Assembly (NCBI GenBank): GCA_964017185.1
Contig: OZ024869.1
Coordinates: 59,298,761 to 59,362,760 of the forward strand
Direction: 5' to 3'
From: Rugalucina vietnamica
Lineage: Eukaryota; Mollusca; Bivalvia; Lucinida; Lucinidae
DNA: 64,000 bases
The position numbers were made by a program, and so were the translations under genes. Below are positions 24,090 through 35,969 of the stretch, piece after piece. The notes beneath the pieces are model-generated. The model was given only the letters and a program-made list of their open reading frames with translations. It did no database searches and was not told the DNA's origin. How positions within the stretch are numbered: the first letter of the stretch is position 1; each line of letters begins with the position of its first letter.

Positions 24090-24187
24090 GTACTACATAA
24101 CGCTACGGCCTAATCAATAGGAGTGATTACAGGCGCTGATAGGGGCTTTTAAATAAAATATAACACTTGGGCGATTAAAGGCGAATA
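24090..24187 (-). repeat. Short remnant of the 65-bp minisatellite
   Basis: About one and a half units in reverse orientation, cut by the LINE insertion at about 24188. It links the array at 12334-14520 with that at 31743-34992. Confidence 0.8.
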
Positions 24188-25893
24188 ATAGTTCGTCTCT
24201 CACTAATGAGAAAGACCATCATTATTTCTTGAATAGTGCTGATGTGTGTTGGTGAGTTCTTTGATGGCTGACTAGGCCAATTCTGGCTCTAAACTGTCGG
24301 TTGCAAGTAGAGCAAGTCAATGTCATAGAGTCTGCTGGTGGCACATTTGTTTTGGCTTTGCGCTCTCTTCGCTTTCTTTCAGCTTCACAGATTCTCTTCT
24401 TTTCATAGAGAGCTGCTCCTTTGTTGATGAGACCTCGCCACTTTGATCGCTCCTGTGCAGTCTGTTCCCAGGACCCCATTGGTATTTCGAAATCCTTCAG
24501 AGAGGCTTTGAGGGTGTCTTTGTAGCGTTTCTTCTGGCCACCTTGAGAGCGCTTTCCCTCCTGTAGTTCTCCATAGAAAACTTTCTTTGGAAGTCGCGCA
24601 TCAGGCATTCTTATAACATGGCCAGTCCATCTTAGCTGTGCTAGCTTTAAGACTGTATGCATGCTTTGAATCCCTGCTTTCCTCAGGACCTTTGTGTCTG
24701 GAATCTTGTCCTGCCACTTGATTTTTAACAGCTTTCTCAAACAGCTTAAGTGGAAATGGTTAAGTCTCTTTGCATGGCGTTGGTATACTGTCCAGGTCTC
24801 ACATGCATACAAGAGGGTTGGCAGTACCACAGCCTTGTAGACTTTCAGCTTGGTGTCAAGCTTGATTCCATTTCGCTCCCAGACATTTGCACGGAGTCTT
24901 CCGAATGCCACACTAGCTTTTGCAATTTTGGCAGTGATCTCATCATCAATATGCACTGCTCTGGAGAGAGTGCTTCCCAGGTAGGTGAACTTGTCAACAA
25001 CTTTCAGTTTTTGCCCATTCACAGTGATGGTTGGTTCATTATATGGTTTTCCGGGGGCTGGTTGGTGTACAACCTCTGTCTTTTTTGTGCTGATTGTGAG
25101 ATCATAGTTATCACATGACTGTGAGACTTGATCCATGGCTCTTTGCATTTTTGCCTCTGTGTTGGCATTCTTGTCCATATCATCTGCATAGAGGAGCTCA
25201 TCTAGCACATCAGTCTGGACCTTAGTTTTGGCTTGCAACCTTCTGAGGTTGAATATGTTGCCATCAAAACGGTACCTGATTGGAAAACCAGTGTCACTGT
25301 CCTGATAAGCATCCATAAGCATGGCAGAAAACATCATGCTGAACAGTGTTGGTGCCCTTGTGTGTTGAGAAATAAGATGACATGCGCTATGAAATTGGAT
25401 TATAGTGAGGAAGAGGTGCGCAACGTCAACCTCACTCTCTAGTCCTCGCCCAGCTGCGCCCAGAGGCAAGACACAGGTCAAGACGTCTGGAGTTGGGTTT
25501 GGATGCAGTGGATGACCGTAACATCTTTAGTGCCTTGTCACGCTCTGCATGTTCCACAACATGTTGCTGTATCGCTTTCTGAACCGTTGAATCAGATGAT
25601 TTCTTCCGCTCCATCTACCGAAACAGTCTTTGCATATCTGGACTAGGCATATCCAGACACACAGGTTTGATTTTGGAGTTTCCTTCTCCTAGATGAATTG
25701 CTGGCCACAGCTGAAGAGCTCCATCTACCCTTTCTTAGGTTTTGTTTAGAGACCTGTAAACTCCTAGGAGGGCTGTCAACCAAGACTAATGAGTTCCCCC
25801 TGCCCAGCTAGATTTTGTGTAGAGAACTAGCTTAACTCCTAGATGAGTTGCCTTCCAAGGCTAACGAGCCCCATCTGCACCGCATGACAACAG
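24188..25893 (-). mobile_element. LINE with apparent internal deletion
   Basis: The 3' part encodes the C-terminal half of a reverse transcriptase. The 5' part (about 25380-25893) has no RT and looks like LINE 5' leader sequence, with repeated ctcatctaggag/ctcctagatg phrases, followed by a 60-codon frame. RT motifs before the YADD region are missing, so the two parts appear joined by a deletion near 25370. An alternative is two separate fragments. It lies inside the minisatellite remnant, next to element B. Confidence 0.6.
24222..25370 (-). pseudogene. Reverse transcriptase C-terminal fragment with C2H2 finger
   Basis: The frame starts in RT sequence (APTLFSMMFSAML, the family's 'GCVLAPTLFS' region) and has the catalytic YADD box about 98 residues into the longer open frame. 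A YLGSTLSR block, the 'LLYACETWTVYQRHAKRLN' block and an RWTGHVIRM block follow, as in LINEs whose RT ends in a zinc finger. The last 30 residues form a C-x2-C-x12-H-x3-H finger (CSTCNRQF to RTH). The endonuclease and the fingers-side half of the RT are absent, so it cannot be active. The frame is open for over 380 codons, suggesting a fairly young insertion. The exact clade is not assigned. Confidence 0.8.
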
Positions 25894-26121
25894 GTAGTAC
25901 TGATTACATGTTACAGTAGCAGTTAAAGACATTTTTCACTTTTGAACGTAAGTTATGCTGGCGCGTGCGGTTACGACTTTCTTTGTGATGGGGAACGACT
26001 CGTGAGGGTATATTTGAGACGAAGACGAGGGGTGATATGAACAATTACTCAGTCAAAACTACCAACAGCTCAACGGAGACGAATTAGATAAAACAGGGGA
26101 AAAATGCAACAGTCTAGAACG

Positions 26122-26200
26122 TCTAGCTATGTAGCTCAGTAGGTAACGTGATATACTTCAAAACCAAAGGGTTTGGGTTCGAGTCCCGATCGGACCACTT
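26122..26200 (+). other. tRNA-like segment in the element B left TIR
   Basis: tgtagctcagtaggtaacg (A box) and gggttcgagtcccgatcgga (B box and 3' arm) match the equivalent place in the other TIRs. The acceptor stem has mismatches. Oligo-T (tttttttc) follows directly, which would act as a Pol III terminator if transcribed. Confidence 0.5.
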
Positions 26201-27050
26201 TTTTTTCTTTTCTTTATTTTTCTCCCCTGCGACAATAAACTTATAAACTTTGAATAAAGCTTAAAAATAAAAATACATATTATCAGCTTATTATATTTAT
26301 TGGCTAATATAAGAATCAGGAAATGCCCTAGTGCATTAAATACTTAAATCGTAAAGGAACTGAAGTGTGAGACGGCAGCCCACATATATGTTTTTCTCTT
26401 GTTGAATTTTAACCTATTGAAATCGGGAGCTCGATCGTATTTTTTGGTAGAAGAGCTGATCTTCAAGCGATCCTCACGTCAATATTTGTTTTTTGGAGAC
26501 ACAGAAATATTTATATGGCTTGTACAGGAATAGTGTGGCTAGGATAAGTTAGCCACCTGAATAACTTAAAATGTTTTTCGCGGCCGTAAGGCACTAACTG
26601 AAATAGTATAGTGTACATGTACAGATTCATATACATGCATATTTATCAGGTATAAAAACTACAGTTTCACGTGCTGTCTCGTGAGCGAACACAATTATAC
26701 ATGTATTTCAAACAGATACCCGAAAGCTTGATGGGGTTTATTTGATGTTTCGTTTTGCGTCTATTCAACAGTCATCTGCATGTCATAAGAGCGATATCCT
26801 AGCTACATTTTGCATAGCCATGCAAATAATTTGAGGTTTTGTAGACCTTCAGCAGTATTTCAGTCATATCGAGTGCGATAATTACGATTTTTGAGAAGAT
26901 TTTTGCAAGCCATATGCTTTCTTTCTGTTCCTCATTTATTCTCTTGTAGTATGCGTGCTGTTTGTCTGATTGAATTCAAATAAATATAAATAAACTTCAA
27001 ACTAACACAATTTATTTTCAAGAAAATAACTGAGAAACATCAAGCTCTTT

Positions 27051-28129
27051 TCATATTTTTTTTCTTTACGTGCTGCGAACCTTGCTTAACCCTAAAACAG
27101 GACTACAATATTCTGAATTTTACGCGCGTATACACATTCACACTGACACTCACAAACACACACTCACACACGAACGCACGTTCCGTAGAAGACTTCATCT
27201 CGCAGTGACTCAGTCATCACATGGCGAGAATAAATACGTAGTTAATATTAGACATTGATAAGGATATTTGGCTCGTTAGCTCAGCAGGTTGAGCGCGAGA
27301 ACGAAACGCCTAAGGGCCTGGATTCGAGTCCTGGTCGGACCTATTTATAATTTTTGTCGCATCTTTGACATTTTTTGGTTAGAAAACAAATGAAAAAGAA
27401 AATCATTAAAACCTATATGCATTGGTAAAATGCAAAAAAGAAATCCATAAAGCCATTTAATATATAAATCGTAAACAATCATATGCAATGGTAACAATGA
27501 TGATTGTTGGCTTTCCGTTTAACTGTCTAAATCTAATGGAACAAAGAACCAGAAGTGACCTTTGACACGACATGTTTACAAAATCGCATCATATATATCA
27601 ACTTTTATGTTTGTCATTAAATATACATGCTAGTCGGCTTTACAAATGCTTGGCGCGAATAAAATGCCACCACTGTAACAGCTTCCAATACATAATTTGA
27701 TTATTTTAGACACTCGTGTGTATTTACTAGGGGTCGCTTGTTCGATTCTGAGCTACTCATGCCTTTATAGTGACACTATAAACCGAGGTCCCGTCTTCAT
27801 ATGACCATAACTGTTGGAGGGAAAATCCGATATCAACTATTTGTTATCGCCATGTGACTTTTTACATACTGGCATATGTATATACGTACATTGGTTCTGT
27901 TTAGCTACATTTTCACGTGTTTGTCGTGAACGCACAGAAAACTTTATAGATGTATACAGTCATGTACATGACAAGATTACATTTGAAACATTTATTTGAT
28001 CTTTAATTTTATGTGCATTGTTTGATTCTACGCCTTACAACGTTTTGACACATTACAAGTCATATCGAGCATGGTCGGTTATCCACATCAGGATAACATA
28101 TTCCGTGACATGGGGTAAACAGGGGTATA
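27051..28129 (-). other. Element B interior with tRNA-like head
   Basis: This matches A at about 8246-9061. The segment 27268-27345 (plus strand) has a clear D-arm-like stretch (gttagctcagcaggttgagc) and B box (ggattcgagtcc), ending ggtcggacct, so it is a tRNA-derived SINE head. A CA/CACA-rich stretch lies at 27120-27180. The frames here are not supported. Confidence 0.5.
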
Positions 28130-28990
28130 CCTATTTTTAGCTCACATGAGCCCTTGAGCTCAAAAGGCGAGCCTATAGGATGGCCATGCCCCGCCGTCCG
28201 TCCGTCGTCGTCCGTCAACAATTTCCATGATATTCTTCTCTGAAACCGATTGGCAAATCAGTTAAACTTCTTGCGGAGCATTCTTAGGAAGGGGGGACGA
28301 AAGTTTGCATAAATGGTCCAGGTCACATGAGCAAGATGGCCGCCATGGCTATAGATAGCAAAAACCTTTTAAAACATGTTTTTCTCTAGAACCAGAAGGC
28401 CTATGATTTTGAAACTTGGTATGAAGCATCAGGCAATAGAGTTCTACAAAGTTTGTATAAATCATGTCGTTTGGGTGACCTTGACCTATTTTACGGCAAG
28501 GTCAACTTAGGTTGCATTTAAATGGGGTAAATTAGTTAAATGTAATTAAATGGGTGAAACTTGCTTTGAGTATGCAAATGGACAGAAGCTTTATGTTTAT
28601 GAAAACATTTAGTCCCCAGAGGGTGTCATCTTCGGCCCTAGGGCTATATACATGCATATGACCATAATATTCATACATGTCTGCAACTGCATGACCGATC
28701 AAAGTCAAACTTCATGGAAGGGGAACAAAAGTTTGTATAAATGGTCAAGGCAACTTGACCAAAATGGCCGCAATGGCTATAAACAGCACAAAAACAACAA
28801 CAACAACAAAAAAAAAAAAAAAACAAAAAAACAGCATGTTCTTCAGAACCAGTGGGCCTTTGATTTTGAAACTTGGCATTAAGCATCTACACAGTTTAAT
28901 TTTGTCCTAAATCATGACCCAGGGATGACATTGACCTATTTTACGACAAGGTCAACTTCGGTTGCCCATGCATCTGAAAACACATATTGT
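28130..28990 (-). repeat. ggtcaaggtcatc repeat units, element B interior
   Basis: The counterpart of 7480-8245 on the opposite strand: hairpin end near 28140-28165, then the gtccgtccgtcg stretch, then two units. A run of caa and a-rich sequence (28795-28832) interrupts the second unit. Confidence 0.75.
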
Positions 28991-30430
28991 GAGTACTCGT
29001 TAGAACACCGAGGCGGTTCTATCGTGTACCCACAATCTTTGTTTTGAGCAAAATAAGAAAATATAAAAATGTTGAACTGAAAACGTTGAACTGAAAATTA
29101 AAAAAAAAAATACTGTATATTACTTGTTAAGGTTTTGTAATGCTAGCGTCATGATACAAGCCACCATTTTAGTGCACATGTATTACACATGCTGACGACA
29201 GAGCTACATGTACAACACCTTGATCATTCTGAACCTTACTCATACGGGCCAATCTTTGCGTCCGGAATCGGGCGAGCATAAATGCACACAAGCTTCTTAT
29301 TCAATCTGAATTTACGTAAATAATAAATTTAACCGGTTTGTTGATTTTAGGTTTAACGTTAATCCAACAGCAAAGGTCATATGGAAACGAGACCTCAGTT
29401 TATAGTCTCATCCGACAGACTTAAGAAGCTCGGGATCAAACCTGCGATCTCTGGTTTAAAAGGACGAAAGAACACATGCCCTTAACACCAACTGCTTTCG
29501 GCTTGCCAAGCAACAATGTGGCTAGATAACTGATCCCGCCAGCACCGTGGTAAATGCCTGCGATACAACAAAAGTCCTTACAGCAAATATTGATGCAACA
29601 TCACACAACATATGATAAAATGAAGTAAATTGATTGAAACAAGCAATATCGCTTTGGCAACAACCAATCACTTCACCGTATGTTGCTGCCCAATTGATCA
29701 GTCTACAATCACAGGTGACATACACCAAGTCATGCTTGTGGGTGTGCCAAGTCGTTTTCTCAGGGTTCTCCCCTTTTCCCCCTGTTACTGATTTACCCGT
29801 CTCATATGAACTCTTGAACTGGGCGAAAATTGTATAAAAAAACGAATCTGCTCAGAAATTAGCACACTCAGACCCTTATCTGTAATTAAGTAACAACAGA
29901 AGGACCAGGAATCGATACAATTAAATTTCACAACCCAACATAGACACAAGGCGGGTGAGACATGACGGCGCAACACATCACAAACAATTCAACAATACGC
30001 ATGAAAAACAGGACTACTAGCTCTTTCCCAACAAGGCCAGCGTCCATTCTGTTAAAAGGGACAATACACATGACAATAATCTAAGAGAACTAAAGTGGGT
30101 GTACGCTTTAAGAAAGCACTGTAATTCTGAGCCCTGATTGTATTGTAACAGATAGCAAAACTTCTCCGATGTTACTCGCGCGTGTCAGAAAAAATACATT
30201 TATATTCCATCATGCATGCATGATAAATGTAAACCATATAACGAGGAATTTTCGAGGTCTCACGTGCAAATAACAACTATTGACATACTGGACCTTGGTC
30301 TCGACCGAAATACGAAGTTACGCGTTGGATTGAACGCGCGACCCGTTTTACGAGGCGACTGAATGAACCACTACGACATGGAGTCCTCTATGGAAACACT
30401 CTAGACACTCATGAAAATATTATTGTATTA
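28991..30430 (-). other. Element B interior, no gene
   Basis: It is colinear with A from about 6000 to 7450 on the opposite strand. It includes a V-like SINE (about 29340-29520), a fragment of the 43171-type SINE (about 29713-29832, plus strand) and a tRNA-like segment (about 30290-30400, minus). The 106-codon frame at 30441-30761 matches the 71-codon frame at 5741-5956, but the DNA is equally similar outside it, so this is not evidence of coding. Confidence 0.5.
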
Positions 30431-30892
30431 GTTTAAAATTTTAATTATATTTATTTGAATTCCACCAGGTAAAGAGTTCGCATACTATCACACAGAATAA
30501 ATGAGGATCAGAACGAAAGCTTATCTCTTGCCACATTAATTTCCTACATCGTAACCATCGCACTGGGTATGGCTGAAATACTGTTGGAGGTCTGCAATAA
30601 ACAAAATTAGTTGTGTGGCTTGGCAGAATGTAGCTACGAGTACATGTCGGATATTGCCTCCATCGCACTTCGTATTGCATGCAGATGACTGTCGAATGGA
30701 CTAAAACCGAAACATCGACAAAATAAGCCTCATCAAGCTGATAATCTGTTTTAAAATACACGAATATACATATCAGAATGAATTATGTTCGCTCACGAGA
30801 CAGCACGTGAAACTGTAGTTTTTACATCTAATAAATACACATATATCTGAACAATGTACACTTTACTATTTGATTTAGTGTCTTGTGTTTTT

Positions 30893-31117
30893 AAATTCAG
30901 TTATACGTCACTCAAGATTATTTCAGCTCATATAAGACGCACCAATCAGTAGGTGGTACAAAAATGGGAGTACCCTAAGAAAAAAAAACCTGGCACACCT
31001 GCAAGCAGTACTTGGTTTGTCTCACATGTGGCCAGTGTGGGGCTCGAACCAACACCAGGCACAGCGGTGAGATGATCGAGTGATTAAGAAACAGCGCTCT
31101 CAACCGCTGCTTGCGTA
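30893..31117 (-). mobile_element. tRNA-derived SINE (copy in element B)
   Basis: The orthologous copy of the SINE at 5371-5560, with a better preserved middle. The B box on the minus strand is ggttcgagcccc, followed by acactggccaca. It sits at the same point of the TIR as in A. Confidence 0.75.
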
Positions 31118-31361
31118 ATTTTTAAATCATTAGAGGCGATCAACTTATCCTAGCCACATTATCTGTACCCGCCTGCAGGAAATAAATGTTGAAAGAAGGA
31201 TCGGGCGCGGATCCGCTCTTCTGTCGAAATCTACGATCGAGCTTCAGGCTTCAATCGTAAAAAAAAATCAACATGAGAAAATCATATACATGCGGACTGC
31301 CTTCTCACTAGACACTTTAATCCACAAATTTACGATTTTAGTATTAAATGGTGATTCTTGC

Positions 31362-31399
<38 letters not shown>

Positions 31400-31487
31400 C
31401 TTTTGCATTTTCACAGTAATTTTGTCACAAAGGCGAAAAAAGAAAGGAAGAAATAAAGATTAGAAAAAAGAAAGTTTTGTCCCACCC

Positions 31488-31562
31488 GGCCTAGAACCCA
31501 GGACCTTCGGGTTTTATTCTATACACGCTACCTACTGTGCTAGACATCTTGGACATTGGACT
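31488..31562 (-). other. tRNA-like segment in the element B right TIR
   Basis: The fourth TIR copy. On the minus strand the B-box region reads gggttctaggccgggtggga, a mutated form, so this is the most decayed of the four. A poly-T run at 31363-31399 lies just inside it. Confidence 0.4.
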
Positions 31563-31742
31563 ATTTCATTGTCTTATTTAATTCATCTCCGTTGTGCTAT
31601 TGCTATTTTTGACCAAGTAATTCTCCATATCGCCCCTCGTCTTCGTTTCAAATATGCCCTCACGAGTCGTCGCCCATCACATAGAAAGGCGTAACCGCAC
31701 GCGCCAGCAAAATTTACGTTCAAAAGTGAAAAATGTCTTAAA

Positions 31743-34700
31743 CTGACCTGACTAGGAAAGGCGAATATAGTGGAGTTTGTAGTACAATATAAATTTGGGA
31801 CCTAATCAGCAGTGGTTATTTCAGACGACGATAGGAGCTTTTGTGGTACAATATCACACTGGGGCCTAATCAACAGGAGTCATTACCGGCAATGATATGT
31901 GTATTTGTAGTACAATAAAACACTAGTGCCTAATCAGGAGCAGTGATTACAAATCACGATAGGGAGGTTTGTAGTGCTACATAACACTAGGGTCTAATCA
32001 ACAGGAGTGATTACAGGCGATGACAGGCACGTTTTATTACTATATAATACTGGGACCTCATCAACAGGAGAGATTACAGAATATAACAGAGGCGTTTGTT
32101 GTACAAACTACGACGGGGCATAACTTGCAGGGGTAGTTACATGCGATGATTGTGAGGTTTGTAGTACAATAAAGCATTGGGGATTAATCAGGAGGACTGA
32201 TTACTGGCGATGATATGGGCGTTTGTAGTACAATGTTCCTTTGGGGCCTTATCAACAGGAGTGATTACAGGCGAGGAAAGGCACGCTTGTATTGTTATAT
32301 AAAACTTAGGCCTCATCAGCAGGAGTGATTACAGGAGATTAAAAGGCATTTAAAGGGAGTTTTAGAACTACATAACACTAGGGGTTTAGTCAACAGGAGT
32401 GATTACCGGCGATGACAGACACGCTTGTATTGCTATATGAAACTGGGCCCTTATCAACAGTGATTACAGACGATGATAAAGGCGTTTATAGTACAACTTG
32501 AGACTGGGGCTAATTCGCAGGAGTAATCACATGTGATGATAGGGGTTTTCAGTATAATATAGCACTGGGACCTAATGCGATGAGTGATTGCATGCTATGA
32601 CAGAGACGTTTGTAGTACATTATAATTTTGGGGCCTTATGAGCAGCAGTAATGACAGGTCAGTATAGGGAGGAGTGTAGTACTATATAACACTACGAACT
32701 CATCAACAGGAGTGATTACAGGGGCTGATAGGGGCGTTTTAATAAAATATAACACTGGGACCTTATCAACAGGAGTGAGTAAAGGCGAATATAGTTGATT
32801 TTGTAATACAATATCAATTGGGGTCCTTATCAGCAGGGGTGATTTCAGACGATGATAGGAGCGTATGTAGTACAATATAACACTGGGGCATAATCAACAG
32901 GAGACATTACAGGCAATGGTATTGGTGTTTGTAGTACAATAGAACACTAGTGCCTAATCAGCTGCAGTGATTACAGGTTACGATAGTGAGGTTTGTAGGA
33001 GTTTTGTTTCCCACCTCGTTTTTGGAGTGGGAATCTTTTTCTGAGTGCGCCTTTTCCTGATCTTTTCCTACTTGTACCTTTTTCGTAGTACTACGTAACG
33101 CTAGGGTTTAACCAACAGGGGTGATCAAGGGCGATGACAGGCACGTTTCATTACTAAATTACACTGGGACCTTATCAGCAGGAGTGCTTACATAAGATAA
33201 TAGAGACGTTTGTGGTACAAAACGTGACGGGCGCATAATTTGCAGGAGTAGTTACATGCGATGATAGTGAGGTTTTTAGTACAATAAAGCAATGGAGCCT
33301 CGTCTGGAGGACTGATTACAGGCGATGATAGGGGCGTTTGTAGTGTAAAATTCCTTTGGGGCCTAATCAACAGGAGTGATTACAGCATTACAGGCCATGA
33401 AAGTAGAGTTTGTAATACAATATAACACTGGAGTCTTATCAACAGGAGTGATTACAGGCGAGGCAAGGCACGCTTGTATTGCTATATAAAACTTAGGCCT
33501 TATCAGCAGCAGTGATTACGGGCGATTAAAAAGGCATTCATAGGGAGTTTTGTAGAAATATATATAACACTAGGGGCCTAATCAACAGTAGTGATTACTG
33601 GCGATGACATAGGCGTTAATATGTAGTTTTGTAGAACAATATAACACCAGTCTAATCAACAGTAGTGATTACCGGCGATGACAGACACGCTTGTATTGCT
33701 ATATAAAATAGGGGCCTTATCAGCAGTGATTACAGGCGATGATAAAGGCGTTTATAATACAACTTGAGACTGGGGCTAATTCGCAGGAGTAGTCACAGGT
33801 GATGATAGTAGTTTTCAGTATAATATAGCACTGGGACCTAATCAGCATGAGTGATTGCATGCGATGACAGGGACTTTTTTAGTACACCATAACATTGGGG
33901 CCTTATGAGCAGCAGTGATGACAGGTCACTATAGGGAGGATTGTAGTACTATATAACACTACGGCCTAATCAACAGGAGTGATTACAGGGGCTGATAGGG
34001 GCGTTTTAATAAAATATAACACTGGGGCCTTATCAACAGAAGTGAGTAAAGGCGAAGATAGTGGATTTTGTAATGTAATATCAATTTGGGGCCTTATCAG
34101 CAGGGGTGATTTCAGACGATGATAGGAGCGTATGTAGTACTCTGGGGCCTAATCAACAGCAGTCATTACAGGCAATGATATTGGTATTTGTAGTACAATA
34201 TAACACTAGTGCCTAATCAGCTGCAGTGATTACAGGTTATGATAAGGAGGTTTGTAGGAGGTTTGTTTCCCACCTCGGTTTTTGGAGTGGGAATCTTTTT
34301 CTGATTGTGCCTTTTCCTGATCTTTGCCTACTTGTACCTTTTTGTAGTACTTCATAACACTAGGGCCTAATCAGCAGGAGAGATCAAAGGCAATGACATG
34401 CACGTTTTATTACTAAATAACACAGGAACCTTAACGTGACGGGGGCATACTTTGCAGGAGTAGTTACATGCGATGATAGTGAGGTTTGTAGTACAATAAA
34501 GCATTGGGGCCTAATCAGGAGGACTTATTACAGGCGATGATAGGGGCGTATGTAGTACAGTGTTCCTTTGGTGCCTAATCAACAGGAGTGATTACAGGCG
34601 ATGAAAGTAGAGTTTGTAATACACTGGGGCCTTATCAACAGGAGTGATTACAGGCGAGGAAAGGCACGCTCGTATTGCAATTTAAAACTTAGGCCTTATC

Positions 34701-34992
34701 AGCAGGAGTGATTACAGGCGATTAAAAAGGCATCTATAGGGATTTTTGTAGAACTATATAACACTTGGGGACTAATTATCAGGTGTGAATACTGGCGATG
34801 ACAGAGGCGTTGATATGTAGTTTTTGTAGAACTATATAACACTAGGGTTCTAATTAATAGGAGTGATTAACGGCTATGACAGACACGCTTGTATAGCTAT
34901 TTGAAACTGGGGCCTCATCAGCAGTGATTACAGGCGATGATAGAGGCGTTTAAAGTACAACTTTAGACTGGGGCTAATTCGCAGGAGTAGTG
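31743..34992 (-). repeat. 65-bp minisatellite with a 1.25-kb higher-order repeat
   Basis: It continues the reverse-orientation array. A foreign block of about 90 bases (gtttcccacctcgtttttgg, then cctgatcttttcctacttgt) occurs twice, at about 33003-33088 and 34262-34345, about 1,256 bases apart. Other landmarks (gactggggctaattcgcagg near 32503, 33770 and 34967) repeat at about 1.2 kb. Blocks of about 19 units have therefore been duplicated together. The frames at 32636 and 33188 run across units and are not genes. Confidence 0.85.
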
Positions 34993-35969
34993 AAAAATTT
35001 GCTGAAAGAAAAGGACCAGGAAGGATCAAAAGAGAACCAATGCAAATAGTTCGGAGCGGTTATCCGATGGAACGGATTACTGTGGACATCTTGGGAGAAT
35101 AACCTGAAACAGAGAATTGGAATAAATGCATACTTGTAGTGAGTGATTACTATACAAAATGGACAGAAAGTTATCCTATGCCAAATATGGAGGCGTCAAC
35201 GGTTGCTGAGATAATGGTGAAGGAATTCATTTTTCGATCTGGAGTACCTTCAAAGATTCACTCCGATCAGGGAAGGCAGTTTGTCAGCAGATTATTCATG
35301 GAAATGAGTAGGCCTTTACAAATAGAAAAGACTAGGACTTCACCGTATCATCCCGAGTTTGATGGAATGGTGGAGCGATTTAACCAGACGTTGTGTGCAA
35401 TGCTTAGTGTCTTCGTGGACGAAAATCATAGATTCCTTATGCGATGATAGCATATAGAGCTTCGGAGCATGAAACTACCGGCATGACTCCTTTTTGAAAT
35501 AGGGTATGATACGCCTCCTAGCATTAAAGCTATTTCAGTGGGCTTGGGAATTGCAAGAAGCAATAGTAAATGCTCACGGATTTGTTAACACACACAGCTC
35601 AAGCTATCTTAAGGCAAAAGAAGTTTCATGACTATCTTTGTCATACCTTATTACCAGGTGATAAGGTATATGTATTGTTTCCAGTCAAAAAAGCTTGGAC
35701 ATACCCCAGCATTTACATGGTTTTGGCGGGGTCTCTTTGAAGTTAAGAGAAAACTGTGTGATGTATTGTATGTAGTTGTTTGTGGACGTTCAGGGGCTTT
35801 GCTGACAATTCACACAGAAAGAATGCATAGGGTTAAGAGCCAAACACTTCGTGGAGAAGATGACTTGACACCAGCCAGTGAAGCTGTCGTCGAGGAGGAA
35901 GCTGTGATTGAACAATTGCCAGATGACAAAGCTGATGAACCTGATCAAGAACCAGAAGCCAATTGCTGA
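34993..35969 (+). pseudogene. Gypsy/Ty3 integrase fragment
   Basis: Integrase begins abruptly at the minisatellite edge, so gag, protease, RT and RNase H are missing. The catalytic triad is recognisable: Asp in the TVDIL stretch just before 35100, Asp in HSDQGRQF (about 35260), and Glu in DGMVERFNQ (about 35360), as in D,D35E integrases. A TAA stop at 35100-35102 and frame changes after about 35445 and 35620 break it. The last piece (35628-35969) carries the integrase C-terminal region (kklghtpaftwfwrg, TIHTERMHRVK) and an acidic tail. It is a dead, 5'-truncated LTR retrotransposon. Confidence 0.85.

Larger units (their letters stand above)
25923..31742 (-). mobile_element. Element B: second long-TIR element, inverted relative to A
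   Basis: The element proper is 25928-31737. It has the same GACATTTTTCACTTTTGAAC ends as element A, flanked by TTAAA on both sides (25923-25927 and 31738-31742). The TIRs are about 25928-27050 and 30430-31737. The interior is colinear with A on the opposite strand but lacks the 9062-11146 repeat field. No transposase-like frame is visible. It is younger or older than A by an unknown amount; the differences in SINEs, poly-A or poly-T runs and repeats rule out an assembly mirror of A. Confidence 0.8.

Noticed and set aside
27268-27345. A functional tRNA gene
   Set aside because: The anticodon arm does not fold convincingly and the segment has a decayed homologue at the same point of element A.
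30441-30761. 106-codon minus frame conserved with 5741-5956
   Set aside because: Both lie in homologous parts of the same element, whose non-coding DNA is just as similar; a frameshift already separates them.
862-34992. One giant inverted duplication or an assembly mirror artefact
   Set aside because: Minisatellite orientation does not flip at the centre, A and B have different target duplications, and each half has private insertions (LINE, repeat field, poly-A and poly-T runs).
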